Shown: positions 1-23,072 of the stretch, one piece after another
Numbering within the stretch: the stretch's first letter is position 1
Layout: each line of letters begins with the position of its first letter
Notes under the pieces: model-generated
The model's database searches: none
The model's input: the letters and a program-made list of their open reading frames with translations, nothing else
What the model was told of the DNA's origin: nothing
Translations under genes and position numbers: made by a program
Source: Apostichopus japonicus
Lineage: Eukaryota > Echinodermata > Holothuroidea > Aspidochirotida > Stichopodidae
Length of the DNA: 62,000 bases
NCBI RefSeq assembly: GCF_037975245.1
Contig: NC_092569.1
Coordinates: forward strand, 25,734,668 to 25,796,667
Reading direction: 5' to 3'

Positions 1-1059
1 TGCTAGAGCACAAAATTTGTAATCCTAAAATGAATGTTCGATTCCCGTTCTATAGCAAGACTGTGCTATCATGCTCTTTTCAAATATATGTACATTAATT
101 GTACAATCAGTTTTCAGTTGCATTTTTACTGTGTTTAATATTCTTCGCATATTTAAGTTGAATATTTAACATCTTATGCGCCATACATGTTTGCCTTGTA
201 TACTGCCAGCTCCTCGCATATTAATGCAATGTAATTTGTGCAAAAGTTTACAAGTGTTCAATTTTAAAAGTGAATCAAAATTCTTACCAGAAGAAACCAA
301 ATCTCAAAACGTGACAGCTGTCTTAATTCCCACTAAACATGGTGGCGACTATAAATGTTTAGCATCATTGTTTGTGTTCGGCAGCTCATATCCTAAAATG
401 TTAACACCCCCCACTAATCATTTCGTCAAGTTAAGATCATTAATTACAGAGGCTTTGTTTCTATGTCTAGCAGCCTTAGCCGTCATTCCATCATCTCAGT
501 AGCAATAGTACACACAATTCGACAGAGACATCAACTAACAACATGATCCCTAATCCATATCGAAGCTTACAACTCCTTATAACATCCGTGCTATGTAGGT
601 TGTCTTTTATTGAATAAAAGTTTTGACATTTACACTGGTCGGTTAGTGTCAACCATCGATACGAAACTCTGACTAAATTGAAATTATTCTATATGTTCAT
701 CTTTTTGTAGTTTCCTTAACGTTAATATGAAACATGTGCCTAGAACACTTCACTGTAGTTTCTGGGCTAGTTTATATATTTATACTTTCGTCGATGTTTC
801 ATTAGAAACATCGACGAAAATATAGCCTCAATGTCTGAATATAGGCCTATAAATAAACATTTCTACAATTTTTTTGTATTAAATTTGAAATACCTGTGGA
901 ATTGGAGAATGCTAAACACGAACTACAAAAAGTAACTATACAGTGTTATTGGTATGTTGCTAAAGGACTTCAAGGTGGTAGGTGGTTTTATCACATGACG
1001 TCAAGAATACAATGTCGTATACGTTTAAATCTGGCACTACAACTTATTGTGATCAATAT
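1..1059. other. Flank or intron, no gene seen
   Basis: AT-rich sequence without coding signal. The small open frame at 176-502 shows no family resemblance or codon character. The only structure noted is a near-perfect hairpin at 781-824. Confidence 0.5.
781..824. repeat. Near-perfect hairpin (15-bp stem, 4-nt loop)
   Basis: TTTCGTCGATGTTTC at 786-800 and its exact complement at 805-819 enclose the loop ATTA. One mismatch beyond, TATA on both sides extends the stem. No flanking coding context. Confidence 0.8.
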
Positions 1060-1500
1060 AAACACCTAGTATATATCTGATATATATATACATGACTTTA
1101 ATATCTGATTAACTAATTGTGATCTGATTTGATACCTGGTTAAATCTGATTTGACATGGTTTGATGTAATGTGATTTTATATGATAACTATGGTTGTGAT
1201 CTGATGTGATAACTATAGATGTGATATGATACCTGATTTAATCTTATCTGACTTGGTTAAATGCTCTGAGATATGATTTGATACATATATTTGTGATCTG
1301 AGTTGGTTTGATTTGAAATGATCTGATTTGATACCTGGTTGAATCTGATCTGACATGGTTTAAGGTGATGTGATTTAATTTGATCTGAATTTGATATATG
1401 ATTATGATTTACTTAGATCTGAAATGATTGGATGTGATAATATATGTTTTGCTCTGTGTTGATCTAATGTGATCTGATTTCATCTATTCCAACTGAACTG
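1060..1500. repeat. Degenerate TGATCTGATTTGAT-type tandem repeat
   Basis: Roughly 440 bp of diverged short units built on (G)ATNTGAT, with recurring 'gatacctggttaaatctgat' blocks at about 1130 and 1330. An old, decayed minisatellite. Confidence 0.75.
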
Positions 1501-1920
1501 ATATGCTACATGTATTTTGTTATCGTTTCATCGGTCGAGTAATTCTTCGTTTACCGGTTCTCGTTATCGTCTGTTTTGCTTTACTATATTAATAAGGTGA
1601 CTTTGCAGAACGAAGCATCAACAGGTCACTATCGATTTAACATAAATTGTTAAACAAATATTCATATTTAGAAATACAACTTTATACAACAAGTATTTCC
1701 AAAATATTTGTGACAACTTTCTTTCATAGCGTAATTCAGACCGATGGAAGGATGTTTTACAATATGAACATGAAATCGTGTTTGTAGATGTCGATGCATC
1801 CCAATCAACCAATACAAGCACCCCGCAGCTGTCACCCTCACATTCGAAGGAGGCTTCACACACTAATAGAACGGAAGATTCTTTGGAACGAAACAAACGT
1901 CAGTAACAAACGTTGAAATA

Positions 1921-2984
1921 CTATCCATCCATCCATCCATCCATCCATCCATCCATCCATCCATCCATCCATCCATCCATCCATCCATCCATCCATCCAT
2001 CCATCCATCCATCCATCCATCCATCCATCCATCCATCCATCCATCCATCCATCCATCCATCCATCCATCCATCCATCCATCCATCCATCCATCCATCCAT
2101 CCATCCATCCATCCCTCCCTCCCTCCCTCCCTCCATCCATCCATCCATCCATCCATCGATCCATCCATCCATCCTCCATCCATCCATCATCCTCCATCCA
2201 ACGATCCATCCATCCATTCATCCACCCATCCATCCATCCTCCATCCATCCATCCATCCATCCTCCATCCATCTATCCATCCATCCTCCATCCATCCATCC
2301 ATCCATCCATCCATCGATCGATCCATCCATCCATCCATCCATCCATCGATCCATCCATCCATCCATCCATGCATCCATCAATGCATCCATCCATCCATCC
2401 ATCCATCCATCGATCCATCCATCCATCCATCCTCCATCCATCCATCCATCGATCCATCCATCCTCCATCCATCCATCCATTCGTCCACCCATCCATCCCA
2501 CCATCCATCCTCCATCCATCCTCGATCCATCCTCCATCCATCTTCCATCCATCGATCTATCCATCCATCCATCCTCCATCCATCCTCCATCCATCCATCC
2601 ATCGATCCTCGATCCATCCTCCATCCATCCATCCATCGATCCTTCCATCCATCCATCCATCCATCTATCCATCCTCCATCCATCCATATATCCATCCTCC
2701 ATCCATCCATCCTCCATCCATCGATCCATCCATCCTCCATCGATCCATCCATCCATCCATCCATCCTCCATCCATCCATCCATCCATCCTCCATCCATCC
2801 TCCATTCATCCATCGATCCATCCATCCATCCATCCTCCATCCATCCATCCATCATCCATCCATCCATCCATCCTCCATCCATCCATCGATCCATCCATCC
2901 ATCCTCCATTCATCCATCGATCCGTCCATCCATCCTCCATCCATCCTCCATCCATCCTCCATCCTTCCATCCATCCATTAATCT
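1921..2984. repeat. (CCAT)n tetranucleotide array, 1.06 kb
   Basis: Pure CCAT in the first 190 bases, then interspersed with CCATCCTC, CCCT and CGAT variants. Because 4 is not a multiple of 3, all frames stay open and encode HPSI/MDGW strings; these are not genes. Confidence 0.98.
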
Positions 2985-3058
2985 ATAAGAAGCCGGCGTG
3001 CGGTCCCAAAGTAATTGAGCGAATGTCGTATATTGTACTACGTGTTCGTTTTATCTAG

Positions 3059-15263
<12,205 letters not shown>

Positions 15264-17016
15264 ACTTGAGCAGGAAGACCAGGGGAGTTACAGGTGCCAC
15301 ACCACATAGCCTATTATAGTGTACGTCCGCCGTCGAAAAATAGTCCTAAATGGACCAACTGGAATTAGTTGATTGGAAGTAACGTCTGTAACGTCTGCCA
15401 CGACTTCGGTTTCGCCGCATGGAGAGCTGTATTAAGTGGTTTCGTAATATCTAAATTATGATTCCTCTTTTGTGCCAGGGACCCCGGAAAAGAGTTTGGG
15501 ATTTGGGTACATGTGTCAGAGTTTTATTTTCAGTAGACCTGCCGGTGCTGAAATTGCCACTTATGTCGGCAACATGCTGTGAAAGCTGTTAGTGTTAAGG
15601 CCCCGACCAACTCACCCTGGTGCCGGGCCCCTGGTGCCTCGTGTATGTAAATGAAACATTGACAAAGGTAGATGTATAAACGATTCCTTATATATGACAT
15701 GATATTTATTATAAATACTGTGTAACGCTGACCTTGATCTACTTCTTAGAAAACAACAGTCTGTCAAAAGATGAAGAGAATTGCCTTTTATTTAATCGAA
15801 AATCGTTCTATTGTTCAATGTTGTACAGATTATTTGTTGGTGATACTGTAGGTGAGTTGAAGAGTAGAACGGGTTTACAATACACAGAATTGTTGCTCTT
15901 CTGATATCTAATAGTACTTCTCAATATAACATCGACGAGCAATAGCTCGTGAGCAAGAACGAGCATATCGTTGGACATATACATATACCTGACTGAACTG
16001 AGTACAAAACATGGAATTTTCCAACGCTTAAAGAATGCATCGGAAATATCGGGTGATGAAATCATCTGTCTAGTGATTGGCTGAATAGCCTCGCGCACGA
16101 GTATATGCAAATTGATATTTGTTTTGGCTTCGTTTAAGAACATGAAAAAATACAAAACTATGATCTAGGCGTGCGTGAAGAAAGAGGTCATTAGACTTTG
16201 ATTAAACCATTGACCTGCTTAATCCGGAAACAACAAGGAAATAAAAAATAACTGCTGATCAATAACAAACTGCATACGGTTCATGGAAACGTCGGAAAAC
16301 ACGTATTGTGAAATAATCGTATTTTTTTAGAACTATGTAGCAACGGTCACCCGTAAGAAATTCGTTTGCGTAAATGTGAGAAGTGAATATTTGTCGCATT
16401 TTATATGTTCCCAGTTATTGTAAAACGGTAGACAAATGGAAATATTACCGTGACTTCGAATATTATTCATAGATGGTCCGAATTGTCAGTGAGTTATTGT
16501 CATTGGTGTTGAAATTATTTCCTTCTTCTATATCTATTGCATGATATAATCGATACTTAATGTAAGTGTACATAATACAGGTGCATTTGTGAAATAATGG
16601 GTTTTCGGGGCTAAGATAAATAATTTACTGTGATAAGGTTTGTCTATAATTTTAAATCAATATAGCGCCCTCTATTTTATACTTGCGTGGGGGGGGGCTT
16701 GTCATTTAAAAAAAAATCGTTTTAATTGATATAACAGTAGCTTACATCAACGGTGCTATATGCAACTTAACAATTGAGACGAATCTTTAAAATTGTGTTC
16801 ATCCCTTTATTCTTAGTTTTCCGCGGTCAGCTGTGCGGAGGGATATAACGTATATCATACATAGTGCTCACGATGCTTGTAAGTTGCAGCACAATTTTGT
16901 TATACAGTGGAATGTCGACTGGTTTGATGATGTATGTAAACATATTTAGGCAGTTAAATACGTAGGATCGATTAAAGATTGTTACAAAGAAACTTTGTTT
17001 GAATCCTTATTTTAGT
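15264..17016. other. 3' flank of channel gene / intergenic
   Basis: Probably holds the 3' UTR; an AATAAA occurs at 16240. The 115-codon minus-strand frame at 15808-16155 lacks splice or motif support. No element recognised. Confidence 0.45.
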
Positions 17017-18402
17017 CAGGCGCGTATCCAGGGGATGGTTTGGGGGCGCGCGCCCCCCGGGTAAGAAAAAGAGGAGAGAAAAAAAGAGAAGAAAAAAGGG
17101 GAAAGAGGAAGGAGAGGAAGGAAGGGAATAGAAAATGAAGAAAGAGAGAAAACGGAGAAAAGGACGCACCCATCACTTCTTGAGATTGTTCCCATCTGCA
17201 TGAAAACGCGTGCCCACAACCCTACGCCCCACCCCTCTAATCGCTTCCCGATGAGTTACGAAACTTAATTAAAGACCATCGCCCGTATTACCAAGACCTT
17301 GACAAAATCCGGCTACACACCACTTCATCGATAACAAGTGATCGGGTTGTGTATTAGTGACGCCTAGAGTTCGTGCACTGACCTATACATAGAGTGCGAC
17401 CACTCCCGACTTTGCAATTTCCCAAGATCAGGCCCCAAGAAATCCCAAGGGCACTTTACTGTATGGATATCTAGCAATATCTAGCGATATCTAGAGATGA
17501 AACTCCCAAGATCTTCCCTAAACTGAAGGCAGATAAAGAGTCGAAGCCTTCAGTGTGTAATGAACGTGAAACTGTGCGTCTTTCGAAATGGAAAGAATGT
17601 GGGGCAAAGTAGCCTAACTCATATGGGCTCGGACCGCAGTGAGCAGGTGGCCCCGACCAAAAGGGGGCCCCCGCTATACTGATGCACAGAAAAAGGGTAC
17701 CTCTTTGGATAGGGAGGGCCCGTTTTACTGGGAAAGAAAAAAACTCATGCAAGACTGAACAAGACAATATACATATTTTAACGTACACGAAATACGGACA
17801 TCATGATCATGGGCTCATTGAGTATTAACGTCTGTATCGAGCTAGTTGTGTTATTCATTATTATAATCGAAAACGAAGTATATAATTTAAAACCCAATTC
17901 CAGCCAATGTTGTACTGAGTACAACATCGGGACATATGATTTTTTGAAAAATTCTAAAACAATGACCCAACACCCAACAGACTTGAAACTGCGTTCATTT
18001 GAAAAAGAAGGCAGGGCTTTCATAGAAATATAATAGTAAAAGGTAAGAATAAAGATGGCTTCGGTGTATCTGGTAAGTAAAAAAGCACAGGAAATTAGGC
18101 TTAGATGGTGACGAAGTTTCAGCCAAAATTAGGTTTATGCTAAGGTTTGATTACTGTATTTGTACAGTAGTCTCCATTATACTCCATACAGTAAGGTGGG
18201 GGGGGCACTTGCCCACCCCACCCCTGGAATATCAAAATTAAAGCAAAAAAAGTTAAGCATCTGACATTTCCCCATGCAACCAACAGTTCGCTAGTTATGT
18301 TCATTGCATACGGACCCATCATGCATTATTGAAATTATCGAAAGTCAAAATCCTAAGACATGAGATCTCAAAATAACCGATGTATAAATGCAACTTTAAC
18401 GG

Positions 18403-18499
18403 GAAGTGTCTTTTCCGACGATCTAGGAGTATTTTTTGCAAAAAATCGTCGTACGCTCCGCGCCAACCGATGGTGGCGATCCGCTTAGATAGTATCAAG
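18403..18499 (+). repeat. Relic of the 30883/59791 hAT-type family
   Basis: Aligns by eye with the 3' part of those elements: CGATCTAGGAGTAT, TACGCTCCGCGCCAACC, TGGTGGCG, CCGCTTAGATAGT. Confidence 0.75.
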
Positions 18500-19320
18500 T
18501 ATTGTGTTACACCTATATGACCTACTGTTAACCACCCCCCCCCCCACCCACTTGTAATAATTTCTGCGGACGCCCCTTGGTTGGACCTCCTGATAGGAGG
18601 CCCCTTTGGGCCAGGAGCACCCTCGGCTCATCGTTACGCCACTGGCGGAGCATTGCACGTTAAACAGATCATAGTTATTTATTTCAGTCTCATTTCAATT
18701 ATTTGAATTTTAAAAGCATACAGCAGATATCACATCATATCATTGAGCATGAAAATGGCGTTCCGGGATGAACAGTCTCCAAACTGTAGATGTGTGTAGT
18801 GTTCGGTTTCGGAAATATCTGGTATTTTTTGTCCTCAACGAAGTTTTATAGTAGCCGTTATATTAATATTTGTACACCAATAAATTAACTGTGTCTGAAT
18901 TTTCGAAAATTCCCTTACCACCATTCTTCATCATACTTCCCTCTACTCGTACAATTTTGACCGGTCTGTTAGGGTTTGAAGGAGGTTTTTCTATATCGGT
19001 TGTCCATAGATGAAAGTTCGTGCAACATTATGGGTATGTTTTGAAGTGTATTTATTCACGAGAATTGTGAATTTTCAAATTCTAGACAAATAATGGGCTT
19101 ACAACCTTGAAAAGTGGGTCTTACGGGTATTGTGGGCCGCGACGTAGAATCACCTACAAAAAGCAATCATCCGCCGGCGGGAGATGCGATGAGGTCGAAC
19201 ATGATATATGACTGGTGACAATCTTCAATAAGGTTATGGATGAAGAAGAAAAAATTGGGAAATTCGTGGTTCTCAGGCAAAAGTGTATATCTGGTTGGTC
19301 ATTTCAAGCCCGAGAAGTGC

Positions 19321-19410
19321 CATTTCCGGTGATCTGGGGGGATATCAAAACCAGAAATTTTATGGTACGTTGCGCGCCAACCGATGGTGGTGCTCCGCTT
19401 AGATAGTAAT
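19321..19410 (+). repeat. Second relic of the 30883/59791 family
   Basis: Shares TTCCGGTGATCTGGGG, GCGCGCCAACCGATGGTGG and TGCTCCGCTTAGATAGT with the intact copies, but is joined to a different 3' end. Confidence 0.7.
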
Positions 19411-19919
19411 TCGCGCCCCCCGGGTTAGAAAATTCTGGACACGCCCCTGTTAGTTATGGTCTACTTATTTTGCTGCGGTACATTTAAATCAGAGAAAACC
19501 TCCCTTACAACACAAAACGGTCTGCCAAAAAAAAAAAAAAAAAATAGAAAAGAATCATGGCAAACATTAGAATTCTTAACCCCCCTCCCACACCCCCCTC
19601 CCACACCCCCCACACCCCACCTTCAGACTAATGTATTGTTGCATGTCATGTCTTTTGCCAGTAATAACTTTGTTTTTGATTCAGTGGAAACAATTTAGAC
19701 TAAACAACAGAAAAACAGTTCTGAAAATAAGTGTGATATGAGCCTTTATGAAAAAAACAAATAATAATTAAAAAAAATAATAGAACAAACTGTACCTCAG
19801 GCTGTCGGCTCTGACTCTCCCGAATTGATTGTTATGAATATAAGGTCTTGTGAGGGAAAGTCTTTTAAAGTTGTCAGTATATGATAAGTCATGCCTATAA
19901 GGCCATGGCTTGGTGACAT

Positions 19920-20166
19920 CCCTATGTTCCGACGTCTCTATGTTCCGACGTCTCTATGTTCCGACAAAAAGAAAATTCGGAGCAATTTTTTCTATCCAAA
20001 AACTTGTTTGTACCAAGAAAAGTATTTTTTTGACCCCAATCTTTTTGTGACCAAATTTGTTTGGACCAAATTTGTTGAGACCAACATTTTTTCACGAAAA
20101 AAAAATGTGACTGAAAGTTGTTATGACCCAAATTTTTTGGGACCAAAATCGTTTTTGGCCAAATCA
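19920..20166. repeat. Short degenerate tandem repeats
   Basis: A 16-bp unit three times, followed by diverged ~20-bp (T)nGNGACCAAA units. Open frames across this stretch are repeat-driven. Confidence 0.7.
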
Positions 20167-20571
20167 ATTTTTGAATAAAAATGCGCTGTTCCTCGTTTAA
20201 TTTACGTTGTTAATGAAATCGGTAAGTTTATTATAAACTTTTTAGAAAAAAAGTTCTGTTTCATCAGTTTTGTGCTCCCTTAAGGAGATACAGGAATCAT
20301 TATGAGCCTGATAGGCCTATAGCGCCTACACGAGTCAGTCACTAAACCAATAAAAAGAATTGTGTCCCCGGCACCCTTCCGAGAGTGTGAATGTCGTGCC
20401 CCCTCCCCCCTACCCCAATGATTGAAACCCCTGGACTATTGTGGTCTGGTAAAAACATACAAAATATCCTATATCATGTTCTATATTGAGAGCTACTGGG
20501 ATAGGGCACACTACAAGTGCCACGGCGCTTCCAATTATCTACTAATTATTACATTGGAAACGTTTATCATT

Positions 20572-20598
20572 TGCGAAGGATACAATATATCCTTCGCA
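20572..20598. repeat. Hairpin TGCGAAGGATA / TATCCTTCGCA
   Basis: An 11-bp perfect stem with a 5-nt loop (CAATA). No poly-T or gene context, so its role is unknown. Confidence 0.7.
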
Positions 20599-22529
20599 TA
20601 GGATGAACTTTTTCAATGTTGGCATATTATGCAAAGGACGTTCACTTCTTTGCTCATGGAAACGCATATTCTGTCGGATATATCCAAATACTTTAGACCT
20701 AACTGTGAGAATGAGGGACATGACATTGATAGGTACATGAAATGGAAATCACGAAACTGCAAGGGCAACAATCACTGATCTGACAGTCCTGCGTGACAGG
20801 TGCTGCCTACGTACACCGAGCACGTAAGTAATATCTAACATTTTGCGGGTCTTGCTTGTTGCACATTGCATGCTTACTGCATGCACTACCTGTGATGTTC
20901 GGGCGGCCGTACTGGAACTGATCAACTGGTCGAGTACTTCGGTAAAGAATGACACTGATGCCACACGACACTGTTATAGAAGCTTAAGTAGACTGGTTTG
21001 GTTTTGTTTGTAGTCTTGATCGACACTCCCTCAACGTCCCGCATAATCCCTTTATCAAGAATTTATTCGGTGTAAGCCTACTTAAACTGCAGTTGAATTT
21101 TTCGTTACTCCACTACTACTAGCCTACATGTAAATCTAGGCCTAAGCCTTCAACTTTAGGCTAGTGCTAGTCTACAGTATGCTTTATCAACTTTGACGTA
21201 GGCTAGGCCAAGGCAGCAATAGACTAAGTTGAACTGATGTAAGCGGTAGTAACGTCCTAACCAAACGTAAGACTCTAAGGTCTAAACTGCAGAATGGAGG
21301 GTCCCAGATCCGTTTACCTTAGCATTAAATGCCAACTTTGCTTTGTTTGAAAATATGCTATAGGCCTAACTGTGACTGAGAGTGAATCTGATCAATATGC
21401 ACTATATAGCCTAGGTCTAGCCCACATAATTTTGTCCTGTAAAGTGTATTGTGCAATATGGCATTATGGCAATATGGCATATGGTAACAGTTTTACATCA
21501 AAGAAGGAATGCACTAATTGAATGACTAATACACACCCTAAATAATATAATTTTAAGTCTGAATCGCTCCTTGCTGGCAAGTTTTCCTAATTTCGTTCAT
21601 CTTGTGAACTTTTTGAGACGTGAACAAATTGCATCAGACTCACTGAGAGGAAAGGAAACCATGGAGACGGCTTTGATAATAGTACTTTGGATGACCTTTG
21701 AAACTCAAAGAAAATAATCAGTTTTCTGAAAAATCATATCATTTATGCATGAAGGAAATTTACCATATGCACTGCATATCCCCGTCCAGAAAATTTTTCT
21801 ACAATGTGATCGATGCATCCATGACTTGTATTGATATTCTAGCTACACGTTGTGCATACATGCAGCTTAGTTTGGAATAGCCTTGAATATGCCCATTCTT
21901 GTAATATATTGCAAAATCATGCAAGATGATTGAAAATAGGATCCTAACAACATTGGGACCACTTTGTTTACCAGAGAAATTAGAGATGACTCACTATTTT
22001 GGCTACACAAGCCTAGTAGCATTTCACATACAATTTTGCAGAAATTTATGCAAATGAGGCTTATCAATTGCCGTTTTGGGCCAAAATCTCATCATTTGGA
22101 GCAAAAATATACATATATGCTTCAGACAAACAAAACCGGTGCTGCCGGTATTGGTGACAGAACTAGCTGTGATAACACTTTTCAATACAAATCTGACAAA
22201 TGGGGAAAAGTACAGATATTGAGTGACATTTGATTTATGATGTATTTCCCCATCAGGAAAGAAAAAGTAAAATAATGTTAATGCTGTCAGAAATCCAACT
22301 AGGCTAATTGTCTTTCTGCACCTTGTTTTGGAAAATTCGATCAATACCTTCCACCCACATTTTTGCCATTGATGAATGACATAGTGTTGTCCGAGAAGAT
22401 ATTAAGTTATCCCCTTGGCCGAAAAATCATGGCAAATGGATTTCTGACCACCATATATGCTGTAGCCACAGTACAGTGTAATTTCAGAATAACTTGTTTA
22501 GAATTTCCTGGCACAGGTAAAGTGTCAGC

Positions 22530-22725
22530 ACTATGGTCGAGTGGATAAAGGGATTGGCTTTAGAGGTGCACATTGTGTCAGGTGGGATGTGGTGGCTTCG
22601 TTCCTTGCTCAGCCATGGTAAGGTGGGATTTTTTTGGTTAGGAGATTTATCGTGAAGTGTATAAGTTACAAGCCATTCGGCTTCCAACACTCAGCTCATT
22701 TTAGCCGCATAAAACAATAACTGTT
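22530..22725 (+). mobile_element. tRNA-derived SINE (family B, diverged copy)
   Basis: A TGGTCGAGTGGATAAAGG A-box-like start, a TTCGTTCCTTGCTCAGCCATGG region at the B-box position, then GGTAAGGTGGGATTTTTTT and a tail AAGTTACAAG...AACAATAACTG that matches the copy at 27131. RNA polymerase III type promoter boxes imply tRNA ancestry. Confidence 0.6.
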
Positions 22726-22726
22726 C

Positions 22727-22890
22727 AACACTCTATTAATATGGAGCCAATACTATTTATATGGAGCCAACAATCTATTTATATGGAGCCAACAATCTAT
22801 TAGTATGCAGCCAACACTCTATTAGTATGCAGCCAACACTCTATTAGTATGGAGCTAACAATCTATTAGTATTCAGCCAACACTATTGAG
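22727..22890. repeat. 22-bp tandem repeat (CAACACTCTATTAGTATGGAGC)
   Basis: Seven diverged units immediately 5' of the giant-gene start region. Confidence 0.85.
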
Positions 22891-22955
22891 ATAAAGCCTA
22901 TTGAGCTGATTGTCTCTTCTTTTGTTTTAATACCTACAGTTGTCCTGAAGTGTTA

Positions 22956-22976
22956 ATGTATGAAGACAACTCCTAA
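22956..22976 (+). promoter_or_regulatory. Upstream ORF overlapping start codon (TAATG)
   Basis: ATG 22956 opens a six-residue ORF (MYEDNS) whose TAA stop shares its final A with ATG 22976. If transcribed in the 5' UTR it could tune translation by reinitiation. The transcription start is unknown. Confidence 0.4.
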
Positions 22977-23072
22977 TGGAAAGAGTTCAGCTGACTATTT
23001 GTGTAACAGTGTGTTCTTCGATTCTGGTGGTGCTTCTGTTTCTCTCCTCAAAGAAATACAGCAATAATGAAG
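22976..23072 (+). CDS. Giant glycoprotein exon 1: start codon and hydrophobic leader
   Basis: ATG at 22976; residues 7-24 are strongly hydrophobic, followed by KK, as in a signal peptide or type II anchor. Donor GAAGGTACAG, phase 1. A seven-codon upstream ORF (ATG 22956, MYEDNS then TAA) ends in TAATG, overlapping this start. Another ATG at 22960 opens a 35-codon frame without a leader and is judged less likely. A possible acceptor (TACCTACAG) at about 22939 would begin this exon after a 5' UTR intron. Confidence 0.75.

Larger units (their letters stand above)
17017..19449. mobile_element. Nest of hAT-like fragments
   Basis: Begins with a CAGGCGCGTATCCAGGGG left end followed by a GGGGGCGCGCGCCCCC palindrome, and ends GGACACGCCCCTG. 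The flanks (ATTTTAGT and TTAGTTAT) do not match as an 8-bp duplication, so the ends may belong to different insertions. Inside are two relics (18403-18499, 19321-19410) of the 30883/59791 family and another right end, CGTTACGCCACTG, at 18644. Confidence 0.55.
19450..22529. other. Intergenic sequence
   Basis: No gene recognised. Contains three copies of a 16-bp CTATGTTCCGACGTCT unit (19920-19965), a degenerate TTTTTGTGACCAAATTTG repeat (about 20028-20166) and a perfect 11-bp hairpin (20572-20598). Several small open frames lack support. Confidence 0.5.

Noticed and set aside
1788-1902. Possible extra DEG/ENaC exon (VDASQSTNTSTPQLSPSHSK... after TTTGTAG)
   Set aside because: It would end in phase 2, but the exon at 3059 needs phase 1, and there is no family motif.
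1856-3058. Long open frames of HPSI (plus) and MDGW (minus) over the CCAT array
   Set aside because: Produced by a 4-bp repeat that has no stop in any frame; no start context, splice sites or domain.
15808-16155. 115-codon minus-strand ORF downstream of the channel gene
   Set aside because: No motif, no splice context, AT-rich codon use like the surrounding non-coding DNA.
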